Positions 1 to 10,289 of a DNA stretch of 64,000 bases are shown piece by piece. Source of the DNA: Massospora cicadina (Eukaryota > Entomophthoromycota > Entomophthoromycetes > Entomophthorales > Entomophthoraceae). The position numbers and the translations under genes are program-made. The stretch lies in the NCBI GenBank assembly GCA_022478985.1, contig JAKSZP010015911.1, forward strand, positions 62,001 through 126,000. Direction: 5' to 3'. The notes below the pieces were generated by a model, which ran no database searches, had not been told where the DNA came from, and worked only from the letters and a program-made list of their open reading frames with translations. Position 1 is the first letter of the stretch. Each line of letters starts with the position of its first letter.

Positions 1-1937
1 ACCTTGTCCAACTGGTACTGCCACTGTAAAACCCATTGGCGCCAGGACTCTGGTGTGGAGCTGGTCATAGAGCGCTGATATCCAGCGCCTATCTGCGGGT
101 GGGAGATGGAAGCGGGCCAGGGAAGCATCGTTATACTTCAGGGCTACCCGATCATATGCTTTCTCCATATCCAAGAGACACAAAGCCATTCAGCTTACGA
201 GAGTTTGCAGTCAAAGTCATGTGAAGGTCATTATAGTTGTCCCATAACGACCTCCCCGGAATAAAACCGTACTGGGATGGGGAGAGGCGAGGTGACACCC
301 ATTTGGTGATGCGGTTGGCCAGAAGCTTTGTGAAGAGCTTGTGGTCTGTGTTGATCAATGCTATGGGGCGCCAGTTCGCCAGGTTCTCACGGTCTGACTT
401 CTTGTGAATGAGGGTCGTGATTGAGCCTCTGGAGTCGGGGAGGACCTCGCCATTCACCAAAAGTGCAGTGAAGAGGTCGCGGAGGGTTCTGGCTATCACT
501 GCAGGTTCCAGAAGGTACACCTCAAAGGGTATTCCGTCTGGGCCTGGGGCTTTAAGCCGTGGGGACTTCAGAAGGGTTTTTATCACCTCCTGGTTGGAAA
601 TAAGCGCCAGTAGAGCCTCATCAGCCCGTGGGTCAATGGGCGGCTCTGGAGCCCGCCACAGGAAGTCTTGGATGTCCGATGGGTCCACCTGGGTGGCATG
701 GAAGAGGCTGGTGTAGAAGCGGTGTAGTTCCTGCGTGATTTCCTCCTTATATGAAGTGGTTGTAGTGCCAATCTTCAGTGCATAATACCTGCGCTGTTGA
801 CCGGGCTTTCTGTTTCTGAAAGAAGAAGCGGGTGGGGCGTTCCCATTGAGCATAGTAACGATATGTCGTAAAGTTTGCTGCCCGTTCTTCCTGCAGTGTG
901 AGCTCCAAGCGGAGTGCTTCCTGCGCCGCTTCCCAGTCTTCCAACCATCTGGGAGAGGGCGAAGGCTGGCAGTTTCGCTCTAGATGTCTGATTCTGGCTT
1001 CCGCCCTTTTGACTCTGGCGCGAGATGCAGTCATCTGGGCTTTGGCACAGTTGTAAGCAACGCGGGTGATGCCCTCCTTGGTCACCGCCCATCTAGCCTT
1101 GTGGTCAAGAAGGTGGGGTGGGGGAGGTGAGAGTCTCCCGGATGGTCATAGACAGCTTCTCCTTAGTGAAGGGGTTGTTGAGAAGAGCTGGGGCAACCCT
1201 AGGCCAGAACCTACGCGACGGTCTAAGTGTGGTGGTGAGGACAACGGTGAGTGACCTGTGATCACTCAGATGGTTGTCGCGAGAGATGGGAGAGGAGACG
1301 CGGCCAATTAGCAGGGGGCCAATCAGTGCCATATCTATGCGTAACGCTGACTGGAAAGCTCCTCCATCATACTGGATCCTAGTCATGCAACCTAGGCCAG
1401 ACGCGGAGGGTGGAAGCGCATCTATAAAGCCACTCAGGCGAAGGAAATCCTGGAGGCGACTTGATCCAGGGCGTTCCTTTGCTGCAGGGGGTAAGAGTCA
1501 CGGACGCGACTTATGACTGTGTTGAAATCTCCTAAGAGGACTGTATTCCGTGGGAGATTGAGTTGGAGGAGCTCTTTCAAGAGTCGATTTTGCTCCTGAC
1601 CTGCATTAGGCAGGTAGATGCTTGCAGAGAAGAAGGAGAAGTCAGGAGTGGTGAGTTTGGCCAGTATGAGGCGGCCACCTAGATATTGTGAAAAAGAATG
1701 GGTTTTAACCCGGGGATTCAAAACAATAAGGGCAGCATGGTTTGTCCAGAAGGAGTTGCCTCCAAACTGTTCATTCCATGCAGATTGTTCGTGGGGGAGG
1801 ATATGGGGCTCCTGGACAGCAGCGATGTCAATTTGTGTTGACCTGAAGTTTTGGAGGAGGCGGGCTCTCCGCTTAAAGTCCCGCAACCCATTTGCGTTGA
1901 TGGATTGCAGGGCCAGGGTGCTGCCATGGGGACTCAT
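1..1937 (-). pseudogene. LINE-1 ORF2, endonuclease-reverse transcriptase (partial, four frameshifts)
   Basis: Polyprotein that nicks target DNA and reverse-transcribes the element RNA. The APE endonuclease runs from 1937: SINANGL (metal-binding Asn), VQEPH (catalytic Glu), SIYLPNA, LLGDFN, and after a frameshift near 1440 the SDHRS motif near 1270. A basic linker follows (1085-780). RT motifs: LKAPGPDGIPFEVY (about 545), the NWRPIAL block (about 375), QYGFIPGRS (about 270) and, after a frameshift near 190, motif A LLDMEKAYDRV (about 180-150). Shifts near 1440, 1110, 810 and 190 make it inactive as read; the one near 1110 lies in a C-rich run. RT motifs B and C and the C-terminus are outside the window. 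Confidence 0.85.
1934..1937 (-). promoter_or_regulatory. ORF1/ORF2 overlap ATGA (coupled translation site)
   Basis: On the minus strand ORF1 ends with TGA at 1936-1934 and ORF2 begins with ATG at 1937-1935, giving the four-base overlap ATGA. Such stop-start overlaps are used for termination-reinitiation in several two-ORF LINEs. That use here is inference; the overlap is seen directly. Confidence 0.7.
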
Positions 1938-4324
1938 AGCTGTTCCCCTCCATGTCCTGGGGGGTTGCCAGCGCTTAAACCTGCTGCTGTGAGGCGGCTA
2001 GTTTTGAGTCCTTTATCTTGACTAAAAGCTGCAATCCGTGAGGAGCGTTGAGGGTTCTGAGGGGAAGGAGAGGGTGGGGGGGCGGAGGACCCAGTAAGCC
2101 AGCCTAGGATGCTGCTCCCACTTAGTTGCAGGGGAAGGACCTGAGGGTGCTCAATGGTGACCTCCGCGGTGTCCCCATTTGATGAGTCTGAGTCCATATT
2201 CACTTCCTCCAGCACTTCAAAGGATCCGCGCGAAATGGACTGTGGGGTTGGGGTAGGACTCTTTGAGGTGGCACTCATACCGCAGGCCGCGAGTTGCCAG
2301 TCCATGCTGGTGGGCATAGCTCCATTGGGAGCTGAGGGCTGATGCGATAAATCACTGGTGGAGGTTGGTGGGGGTGCCGCGGAGCCCTGAGTGGGGGTGG
2401 CTGACGAGGGGCACCCTGTGGGAGATGCCTTGCGCTTGGTGAGAGAGGGAGTTGACTCTGGGAGATTGGAGGGGGTGCCCATCGGAAGGGGGGCATGAGC
2501 GCGAAGATATCCCACACCAATAGTGGGGTTAGCTGTTTCAACTGCTAGGCGTAAGGCCTCAGGGGACAGGTCTTGAACGGGAACCCATTGTGTGGGTTGT
2601 GGAATTGCTGCTGCAGCCATGTGGGATCGTTTTTGGCCTGGTTTAGGCCCCTGGGTGGTGGCTAAGAGGGCTTGTTTTCGAGCTGTGCAGCCACTATACA
2701 AGTGTCCAAGGGCGTTACACCATGAACACCGGGGCGCGCCTGATCAGGGTCGACAAAAAAATCTCAGGGCATGCCCCAACTACCGCCACACGAGGAATAA
2801 CCTCAACGTTGCGGGATACATTGGGGGAGGGGATGAACGACGCCCTAGCAGTGCGAGCTCTTTGAGTGGGACCACAGTAAGAGGGGACGCTAAAGTCCAC
2901 TGAAAGAACAGACCCAAACTCCATTAAACCATGATGGAGTGCCAGTTTAAGAGACTCAGGATCAACAGTCGTTGGTAGGTTGGAAAAAGTAACCCATGAA
3001 CTTTTCTCCAGGTGAGAGCGTGTGCAGGAGATGCGAAGAGATCCGCGTGGAATAATGACCTGGAGGGTGGCAGCATGGTCAGCAAGGGCAGCTTCAGTGA
3101 AGCCCACATCGATGTAGTGGCCCTCCACTGATTCATGGATGGTGGTGTTAATAGAGAATGTCTCCGCAATCGCTGCAAAGTATGAGAAGTAATCCTCTGT
3201 ATAGAATTCAACAGGGTTATGCCCATAATAAAGGCGAATTGCGTGGGAGAGGGTTAAGCGAGGTAGAGCTTTTTGCGCTCTAGTTTCGGCCCATTTCTTC
3301 TTAACATCAGAAATAAACGCCACTTCACGTGGATCAGCTTTGGGTAGCGTTGGTGCCAGAGGTTTTTGCCACGCCCCAGTGGCTCTTTTGGTACGTTTGT
3401 GTTTGCTTTGGGCTGCAATTGCAGGTTGAGTGTGAGCTGGTGGTTTGGACAAGTTTGCGGAGTTCCCTTGTTTCTGGAATGTTACAGCAGTTGCTGGCGT
3501 CATATTAAATTGAGGGGCGGTTTGTTGGGCCTCGCTAAATTGGGGAGGCTCATCAAATTGGAATTATCTCCAGCCAGTTGGGAGGAGGGAGATATTTCAT
3601 CACCATCCCAATCTATTTGGGTAAATTCAGCCCAAGTATTTGCTGTGATTTCGTGGGCAAAACTCACTGGCTGATTGGTGAATTGGTGAATTGGTCGTTT
3701 TCAGCATATTGAGATAAAGTGCCGACTTGAGAAGAGCCGATTATGGGGTTTAAATGGGACGGGTGAGATTGGAACTGGTGTGAAGTTCCAAAATCTGAAT
3801 CATCTAAATCCCCATTGGGAAGAGTAGATTGTCCCAATTTGGTGCTTAGTGAACCAGAATGTGCGGCTAATCCAACCTTACATCTGAGGATTTGGGGGCC
3901 AGGTAGCTGGGTATCGCCCCTCATGGAGGGAGCCAGAAACACGGCGTCATCAATAATAGATGGGGCTGAATTAGCTGACACAATGGGGGAGGTGAATGTC
4001 TGGATGGGCTGAGTTGCATTCAACTGAGCAGACGCCATTAAAACAGCGTGGGTGATGGCCTCCTTGGTTGGAGGGGGCCCAGCGGGTTGGTGGGAGGCAG
4101 CGCACACAGAGCTGTTAGGCGTGCAGGTTGCAGAAGTGCGATCAGGTGAACTGGCGCTAGTTGGAGTAGCTCAGGTTGGGGGGTGGTGCCTGCTTTCATG
4201 GCTGCTGCTTGAGAGCGGGTGATTCTGGTTGACCCTGAGGTGGGTAACCGAGGGTTGCTTCGTTTGAGGGTGGTGCTGGCTCGTTTGGCATACCTGCGGG
4301 TTCTTTTGCGGGGTTTCCTGCCAT
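1934..4324 (-). pseudogene. LINE-1 ORF1, gag-like RNA-binding protein (frameshifted)
   Basis: Nucleic-acid-binding ORF1 of the LINE, presumed to coat the element RNA. Open pieces in different frames lie at 4107-3664, 3503-2715 and 2740-1934. The N-terminal part is basic and Ser/Pro/Thr-rich. The middle piece is K/R-rich, then has an RRM-like stretch (WVTFSNLPTTVDPESLKLAL, 3000-2930). A CCHC knuckle CSWCNALGHLYSGC (CX2CX4HX4C) sits at 2728-2687, in a different frame from the RRM-like part, so one frameshift lies near 2715-2750. The C-terminus is Pro/Ser-rich. The start is unresolved: an ATG at 4324 is well placed but its frame closes soon. The stop is the TGA at 1936-1934, which overlaps the ORF2 start. 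Confidence 0.75.
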
Positions 4325-4435
4325 ATTTGCTAATAGTTTTCGTAAATCTCTTTAGTGGAGCTAAATTTCAGGCTGAATTGATTTTCGAAAAGTGATGCTT
4401 AGCAGAAAGAGATTCGTTTTTTAACCCCCTTTATT

Positions 4436-4769
4436 TCCAATAAAGTATCTTTAGGAATATGATTATGTAACTTGAAATCAACAATGATTTGAGATTTTGA
4501 TGGTACCACAAACTGATTTTGAATATAATGCAATCCTTCCTTTTATTCTACCACAATAGGAGGAAGTTAAAAATTGGATATCATAGTATGATAGCTCATT
4601 TGTTAACCTTCTCATTGATTTCTAAGAGACAAGTCATAACATCAATTTCATTGCGTCAATCTTATTTGGACTTTAACTCCAATGGACTATATGTCCAAGG
4701 AGGGAAAGAAATCCTTCAAAGTAATTTACTATAGCAGAATACTAAAAATTGAGTACTCAGCTGAAGATC
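4436..4769 (-). other. K region 3' of protease, unassigned
   Basis: AT-rich sequence between the K protease and the 5' end of LINE-1. Minus-strand reading gives only short, stop-broken fragments. By position it should be the protease-to-RT linker of K, but no motif is recognisable. Confidence 0.3.
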
Positions 4770-5010
4770 TTAACTTAAAAAATCCAAAACTACAGCTAAA
4801 GTAACTAAAGATAACTTTCCGAAATTATCACAGGAAGGGCTGAGTATGTTCCTATGGATCTTACAGATAGAGCTAGCATTTCCATATTCCATATAATGTG
4901 GAAGGTCTGGAGCAACTTTGATTAGCTTCCCAAATTTAGAAGATATAACATTGACAGGAGAGCCACTGTCAATGATAGCCATAACGGGATTTTAAATGCA
5001 TTACTGGGTT
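4770..5010 (-). pseudogene. K aspartic protease (retropepsin-like) remnant
   Basis: Gypsy polyprotein protease. The active-site sequence AIIDSGSPVNVISS is intact at 4978-4937 (D-S-G triad followed by the usual hydrophobic run). Family comparison: D2 reads AIRDTGAPVNVVSS at the same place. The downstream part is short and ends in stops. Confidence 0.75.
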
Positions 5011-5249
5011 CTAGTAACCGTACTTCCTAAATAAGATGGCAAAGTTAAAAACAAGGTAACTCATCCAATGAAAAAACTCTAGGAAGTACTTTTATTAACT
5101 TCTGCTAACTCATGTTAAATCATTTCCATAGAATTAGTATCATATTTAATTAAATTTCAGGTTAAGGAATAGACTTCTGGTCTGCATGAAGAGCCTCCTC
5201 TTTCATGCTGACTGATCTAGTGACTCCTCATCAACTTTTTCTTTATAAC

Positions 5250-6581
5250 ACAGTTTTATTATGAAGTAATTTTTTTACAATAACTGCATCTGTTACGATC
5301 ACCCTTTCTTGCTTCAAGGGCATTCACATGAGGCTCAATATATGAAGTTGTAGCAGGTGAAGGCTTAGTCATGACATGAGTAAGAACTGATTTTAACACC
5401 TCTTTGATTTCACGCATATTGTAAAAAATTCGCTTAGATTCAATCAAAAATAACTGAATATTAGTTTGGGCTTCCAATGCTAAAATAACTGCAGTAATTG
5501 CATCATTTGGAGTAATCCGACCAGTTGGAATTGAAATTTAGGCTCTTGAGTCAAATTGACTAGCAAACTCAACCATAGTTTCTCCTTTAATTATATAAAT
5601 GGCCATAAACTCTTGTTTTTGGTTAGAAAGCAAATTGATTACTTCCAAATTCTTGCACTAGAGCATTCCGCACCTGATCCCAAGTTAGACATTCTTTAAG
5701 AAGAGGCGTCATGATTTCACTTGCAGCACTATTTAAGAAAATATGAATATGCTCAACCTTCTAGCGATCAGTTTCTTTTTCCATAAAACTTTCAAAGACA
5801 TAAAGGAAAGAAGCGATGCTTCTTCCCACTTGTATAAACTTCTCTTTAAAGCTAAGATTAAATTTATTAGTAGAAGAAACTGAGAGAGATTTACACCCAT
5901 ATTAGGTGTGGTTACATATACGTCAGTCTCAGAATACTTACGGTGAACATTCTGATCCACTTAGTGCCTCAAATGATTAATATCACCTTGAATTTTTTTC
6001 CATTAATGATCAAAGCTATTATAAGCTATGTTAGAATTGAGCTGATTTTTGTTGGCTTATAATTCATGATGCTGAGCATCAAGACGAGACTCACATCTGT
6101 AAACATGGGTAACCATTTCTGCATACTTCTGTTATAACTTATCTAATCATACATATGTAACTTGAGTGAATTCATGTAGATTGTCCATTTCACAGTAAAA
6201 TGCATCTAGGGTTACTCGAGGAACCATAAGCTGTCCATCCAATTGAACAATACTAACACTATAAACATCGGTCAACTGAGAACAGGAGTAGAAAGAAGAG
6301 ACAGGAGGTTAGCTCTATCTGGACCATCATCAGGGAAGGGTGCAGAGGATCCAGGTAAGCCAGGGGTACCAGGAGGGCCTTGTCCTTCATGCTTAGGCTC
6401 TCAAAATAGATAAACTTAGATTCTTTGTTGCAACTTTTAGAGTTAAGTTTCCAATAAAGCTACACATTGATTTTAATGAGAATTTGAATTGTTGATATTG
6501 AGTATCACTGAGCTGAATGACCTTATTATAAACTTTGACGGTGTTGGTTTGTATTAATAGACTAATAAATTGGACAAATAG
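5250..6581 (-). pseudogene. K gag, central and C-terminal part
   Basis: Structural Gag of element K, minus strand, in several frames with stops. From 5' to 3': a Q/S-rich stretch (6580-6400), four collagen-like triplets (6388-6346), a segment with LDAFYCEMDNLHEFTQV (about 6205) that resembles the equivalent segment of element C gag, a capsid-like segment (5960-5733) and a knuckle start RCSYCKK (about 5295) whose following residues and stops no longer match CX2CX4HX4C. Collagen-like triplets followed by the same segment in element C is the best support for the assignment. Confidence 0.6.
6346..6388 (-). other. Collagen-like Gly-X-Y run in K gag
   Basis: Minus-strand frame reads GQGPPGTPGLPGSS, giving four Gly-X-Y triplets rich in Pro. 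It sits at the same place in gag as the 12-triplet run in element C. Both are seen directly; a structural role in Gag is inference. Confidence 0.7.
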
Positions 6582-6590
6582 TTGGGTAAT
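6582..6590. repeat. LINE-2 target site duplication, left copy
   Basis: TTGGGTAAT, identical to 16182-16190. It abuts the T-run that is the A-tail of LINE-2 on the minus strand. Confidence 0.7.
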
Positions 6591-6601
6591 TTTTTTTTTT
6601 T
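6591..6601 (-). other. A-tail of LINE-2 (T11 on the plus strand)
   Basis: A run of eleven T next to the target duplication, marking the 3' end of a minus-strand LINE. Confidence 0.7.
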
Positions 6602-7020
6602 GCACTAGTGTTGCTCAACCCAAAAGGGGGAGCAGCCATGCATCTGTATTTGCAAATGGGCCAAGTAAAGTGATAATTAGAATAAAAAAGTCCTAATATG
6701 GCACCTCAGCTTAAAGCCTAGGAAGTCATATAAGTAGGTGAAGAAGCTTTGGGGAAACTTTTGTATGGCTCCTGCTTTAGCTGGAGGACCATGGCAGACA
6801 GCATTGGCGTAGAAGCATCAGCGACATGTGGCATATGGAGGTATGATTGTGGGTTTTCTTCGCTAATGAATCCAGCGGTTTCAATCACCTCAATGTATTG
6901 AGCAAGTTGATGATCAGCAAAAGTGATGAGAGCAGGCAAACAAGTAAATGACTTGATGCACCGGTGGGTTTCAAGATAATTAGGGTTGAAAAGAGAGGTT
7001 TTTGCTGCATTGATGCAAGT
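6602..7020 (-). other. LINE-2 3' region
   Basis: Sequence between the A-tail and M1. A minus-strand frame of 73 codons (6939-6718) is open but matches nothing I recognise. It may be the C-terminal part of ORF1 or 3' untranslated sequence. Confidence 0.35.
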
Positions 7021-7025
7021 GCATC
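7021..7025. repeat. M1 target site duplication, left copy GCATC
   Basis: Perfect match to 14711-14715, exactly abutting the LTR ends. Confidence 0.85.
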
Positions 7026-8169
7026 TGTAAAAATTTATTTCTAGTTATTATTCAGCCAATAGCCCCTATAAAATTATTACATCACAGGTTCAGTTCTTGT
7101 GCAATTTTTCCGCGTTGTATAGTATATGATATAATTGGTTGATAATAGTATGACGACTATTATTCATAATTGAATGGAATTCTTAGATCTTGGCTCAACG
7201 CTCAGCCAGTATTCCCGCTTGAAATACTTGAGATGTCTTGATATGGGTATTCATTCCCTCATTCTGTCCAACCCGATATTCTCTGAGATTCCTGGTGACA
7301 GTTCCTTAGTCCAACACACAGTCAGCAGCATTTCCTGATTGTTTCTCCTTCTTCTCTAGATCCTCGCTCAGATCTTTACTCTTTGCCTTAAAAGAGTCTC
7401 TCAATTATCGCACACAGCAATAATATCCTTGAGAAGAATGGAACAATTGAAAGCTGAGAATAGTTTACTACTTAAATTATATACTGGATGAAAACTATAT
7501 AACTATATATCTGTAGTATTATCTAACTGTTTATATTATGAATGAATTCTAGGGAATTTATAGTAGGGATTCTGTCATCTAACCCTCAGTTAACACCTCT
7601 TTGATGAAACGGCAGCCACTGCCATTGAATCCCAATCCTCATCTTGGCAGCGATGGTCTTCCCCATCCTGGCTAGGATTCCATCGTGGAGATCCTCAAGA
7701 CCTAAACGTAAAGAGTCAGAAAACATGTCCCTAACAATTTTCCTCTCGATCCAAGTGAACCAACCATATTAGGCTAGCGACCTGCTTAGGTTATGGGACT
7801 TGTTACCCATTAAAGCAGATCACAAACCAACTGATCGATTTGCTAGTTGCAGGGGGCATCACTCACCTCACAACTTACTACTTACATTCCCAATTAGTTG
7901 GTGATGAAACCCTTCTGATCCCAATTGGTACATCTGATAGTTAATCGCTATCAGATGCCCCTATTTCGTCAGCAACTCCGCCAGATGATATCTTAAGCAT
8001 TTGTCCAGATCAATCCCTGACAGATACAACAGTTAACATCATAAATTCACCATTCAAAGTTACTCCAAAATTATGTTCCACCAATCTTTAATTCACCTCA
8101 CATTAGGGAATTAAAAGTAACAGTTCCTGGAAATCTAGCAGGCTGGGAATATGGTCAAAAATCCTAACA
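7026..8169 (-). repeat. M1 3' LTR (family A)
   Basis: 1,144 bp, starting TGTTAGGATT and ending ...TTTACA in element sense. It aligns along its length with the other M1 LTR, both P1 LTRs and the solo LTR at 45739-46885. It holds a perfect 10-bp-arm inverted repeat (CATCTGATAG/CTATCAGATG, 7931-7957) and a second hairpin near 7140-7165. The tract to its right is polypurine in element sense, making this the 3' LTR. Confidence 0.88.
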
Positions 8170-8179
8170 CCCCCCTTTT
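8170..8179 (-). other. M1 polypurine tract
   Basis: AAAAGGGGGG on the minus strand directly next to the 3' LTR; priming site for plus-strand DNA synthesis. Confidence 0.8.
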
Positions 8180-9911
8180 GCCTAGATTTCCAGCCAGAAA
8201 AGGACTGGTTAATGAGAACCCCGCTTCAGACACTCAGTCAAATACTTCATTGACTCAAGCAGAGCACAATCTTCAATACTCAATGCTGCTCATGATGATC
8301 TTCAGCATGCAGCTCTCTCTCTTCCTCTTCCTCCTCTCTACTGCCTACTCAGAGTGCAGTCCCCACGATCTACTGTTGTGCCAGGCTGATCAATTTACTT
8401 ATGATGAAATTAGTCTCAGGATCTAGTTTTCTCCCCGTCAGGGCATATGAACTGCTGTCATATTCAGGATTCTTAGTCCAGTGTTATAAATTTCCTGATT
8501 TTCTCCTCATCCTCGACAGAAGACTCTTGCCATTGATATTCATTTTGTGGCCCAATTAAGAATGCCTATTTATGTTCGCCCTTGACATTTCTCTCATAGC
8601 CTCTTAGCTCATTTCATTCTTAATTCTTCTCTTGAAGAGTTTATCCCATTAATTTTGAGATTAAACTCTCCAAAATTGGATCTTAATGGATTGTAGAGTG
8701 CATAATGTTGACTTTCATATAAGTCTGACATCCCCCTCTCGTCCAGCTCATATTTCAAATTCTGAGTCACAGTATCAACAGCTTCTAAACAGTTTGTCTG
8801 ATCAAGGTCTTTGGCTCTTCCAGCAGATGAAGTGGGATGCATGATAGAACCTCTTCTATGGTCCTTCCATCCACATACGCCTAGTCTGGCACCAGCAGCT
8901 AGTCCTTCCGTTGAATTAATGGAAACATTAACCAATCCTTTTGAAACCAGGCTTGCGATCATCTTGAACAACACTCAGCCAATTCTTCCTCTAACATCAA
9001 TTCCATATTTGAATTTAAAATCTCTCCTGGATTCGCTCCTTTTGCATATGTGCCAAACATCATCATGGATGCTCCTGAAATTATGCCCTTTGCTCTTGAT
9101 CACTCCTTTCTTGCTAGGTCGGACATGCTTCCTGAGTTCCTCTTCTGACTCGTACAATACTACAAACCTGCTGTCTTGGCTACAAAGCCACCATTGGCAA
9201 CAGTATTCATTTTGAACTCCCCTACACAGAATTGAGGGCCCAAGTCACTGAAGCTTTATTTATAGCGCTGAATCCCTCCAATCTTGAGAACATCCTAGAT
9301 TGGGATATTTCCCGCTTATTCTCTTTGCTTTGCTGGCCAAGTTCTTTGAAGTTGGTCCGCAAAGCTTTCCAGCCTCTCCCAGGTTTCACTTTTCCTTCAG
9401 CTTCAGCTTCCGAGAAGCCTGTAGTCATCACTTTCAGGATGCCATTTTCTCCCTACACAACTATCTCGTCTCCAGCGCTTCCCATCAATATCTTCCACTG
9501 ATGGCTTTAGTAGGGGGCACGATTTGGCAACCTTCATCCATATCCCTTGTTTGCTGCTAGCCCATATTTCTGGTGTTCTTGATGAAGCCCATTGTCAGGC
9601 GCTCAAGACTAATCTTCTAGCTCTGGTACCATATTGTGATTACTTGGGGTTATTTGCCGACTGCCACTTTCTATACTGTTGCTTTCCTCCATGCTCTTGG
9701 GTTTTGCAATTGGCTTCTTTTGACATTTCAATTACTCTTCCCCTAGTCACTTTCTCACAGGGATCTGCATCCACTCAAAGAACTTTGTTTCGTGTAGGTC
9801 TAGCCCTCACTATCATCTGATCTCACATCGATTTTGATGGGCTATTCATTCCTAAACCAATTCATTCTCCCTCCCCTAAGAGGTGACATAGGCAGAATCA
9901 TCCCCAATTGA
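8170..9911 (+). pseudogene. Antisense ORF between integrase and 3' LTR of M1 (aORF)
   Basis: Read against the direction of pol. Open stretches (8151-8426, 8811-9215, 9232-9501, 9524-9820, last stop TGA at 9909-9911) share protein sequence with the antisense strand of P1: LLDSLLLHMCQTSSWMLLKL and RAQVTEAL.IALNPSNLENI are identical or nearly so, as is the C-terminal ILPP.RGDIG before the stop. In element sense the same part is full of stops in both copies. A few frameshifts split it. I recognise no domain. An ATG at 8151 lies within the LTR, so transcription from the 3' LTR is possible (inference). Confidence 0.55.
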
Positions 9912-10021
9912 AGATAATCACTAAAAATAAAAAGTATAAAAATATATCAGATTTTTCTATGCAGTTTATAATATTTTTTTCCAATATCTTTTTATCAATT
10001 TTTTTTTTTTATTTTTTTCAT

Positions 10022-10219
10022 GGGACTTGACCTTGTTTCAGTTTAGCGGTCCATCTTTTTTTTTTTTCCCCCATACTGGATCCTAGGTATTTTTAGACCT
10101 ACCAGTTTTCTATGATTCAGAGGTCCTTTTTTTGGACTTAACCATCTATATTGAAAAAGGTCCTTTTTTGGACTTGATCTAATCATCAGGACATGACCAA
10201 CTTAATGGTTCATCAGTCC
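10022..10219 (-). repeat. M1 hairpin module 2 (3' of pol)
   Basis: Tandem imperfect hairpins built on GGAC-N-AACC-loop-GGTT-N-GTCC. Clear units on the plus strand: 10022-10051, 10134-10163 and 10189-10219 (GGAC...GACCA...TGGTT...GTCC). It matches the module at 40854-41053 in P1 and the second copy in M1 at 12386-12585. It is non-coding and lies just past the integrase end. Confidence 0.75.
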
Positions 10220-10289
10220 TTTGGGAACTCTTTTGTTTTTTTTCATTGATCCATCGCTTAAGATACTTAGCATGGACTCGATTTACAAT

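Larger units (their letters stand above)
1..4435 (-). mobile_element. LINE-1: Tad1-like non-LTR retrotransposon, 3' part off the window
   Basis: A two-ORF LINE on the minus strand. Its 5' end lies somewhere in 4340-4440 and its 3' end is beyond position 1. It has a gag-like ORF1 with one CCHC knuckle, then an ORF2 with an APE-type endonuclease and a reverse transcriptase cut by the window edge after RT motif A. Domain order and the knuckle-bearing ORF1 fit the fungal Tad1 clade, though the clade call is from domain layout only. Both ORFs hold frameshifts but few stops, and the DNA is clearly richer in GC than the gypsy sequence to its right. It appears inserted in gypsy element K, whose protease region ends just upstream of it. 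Confidence 0.85.

Noticed and set aside
408..716. Plus-strand frame of 102 codons
   Set aside because: Antisense to the LINE-1 RT motifs, which explain the open frame.
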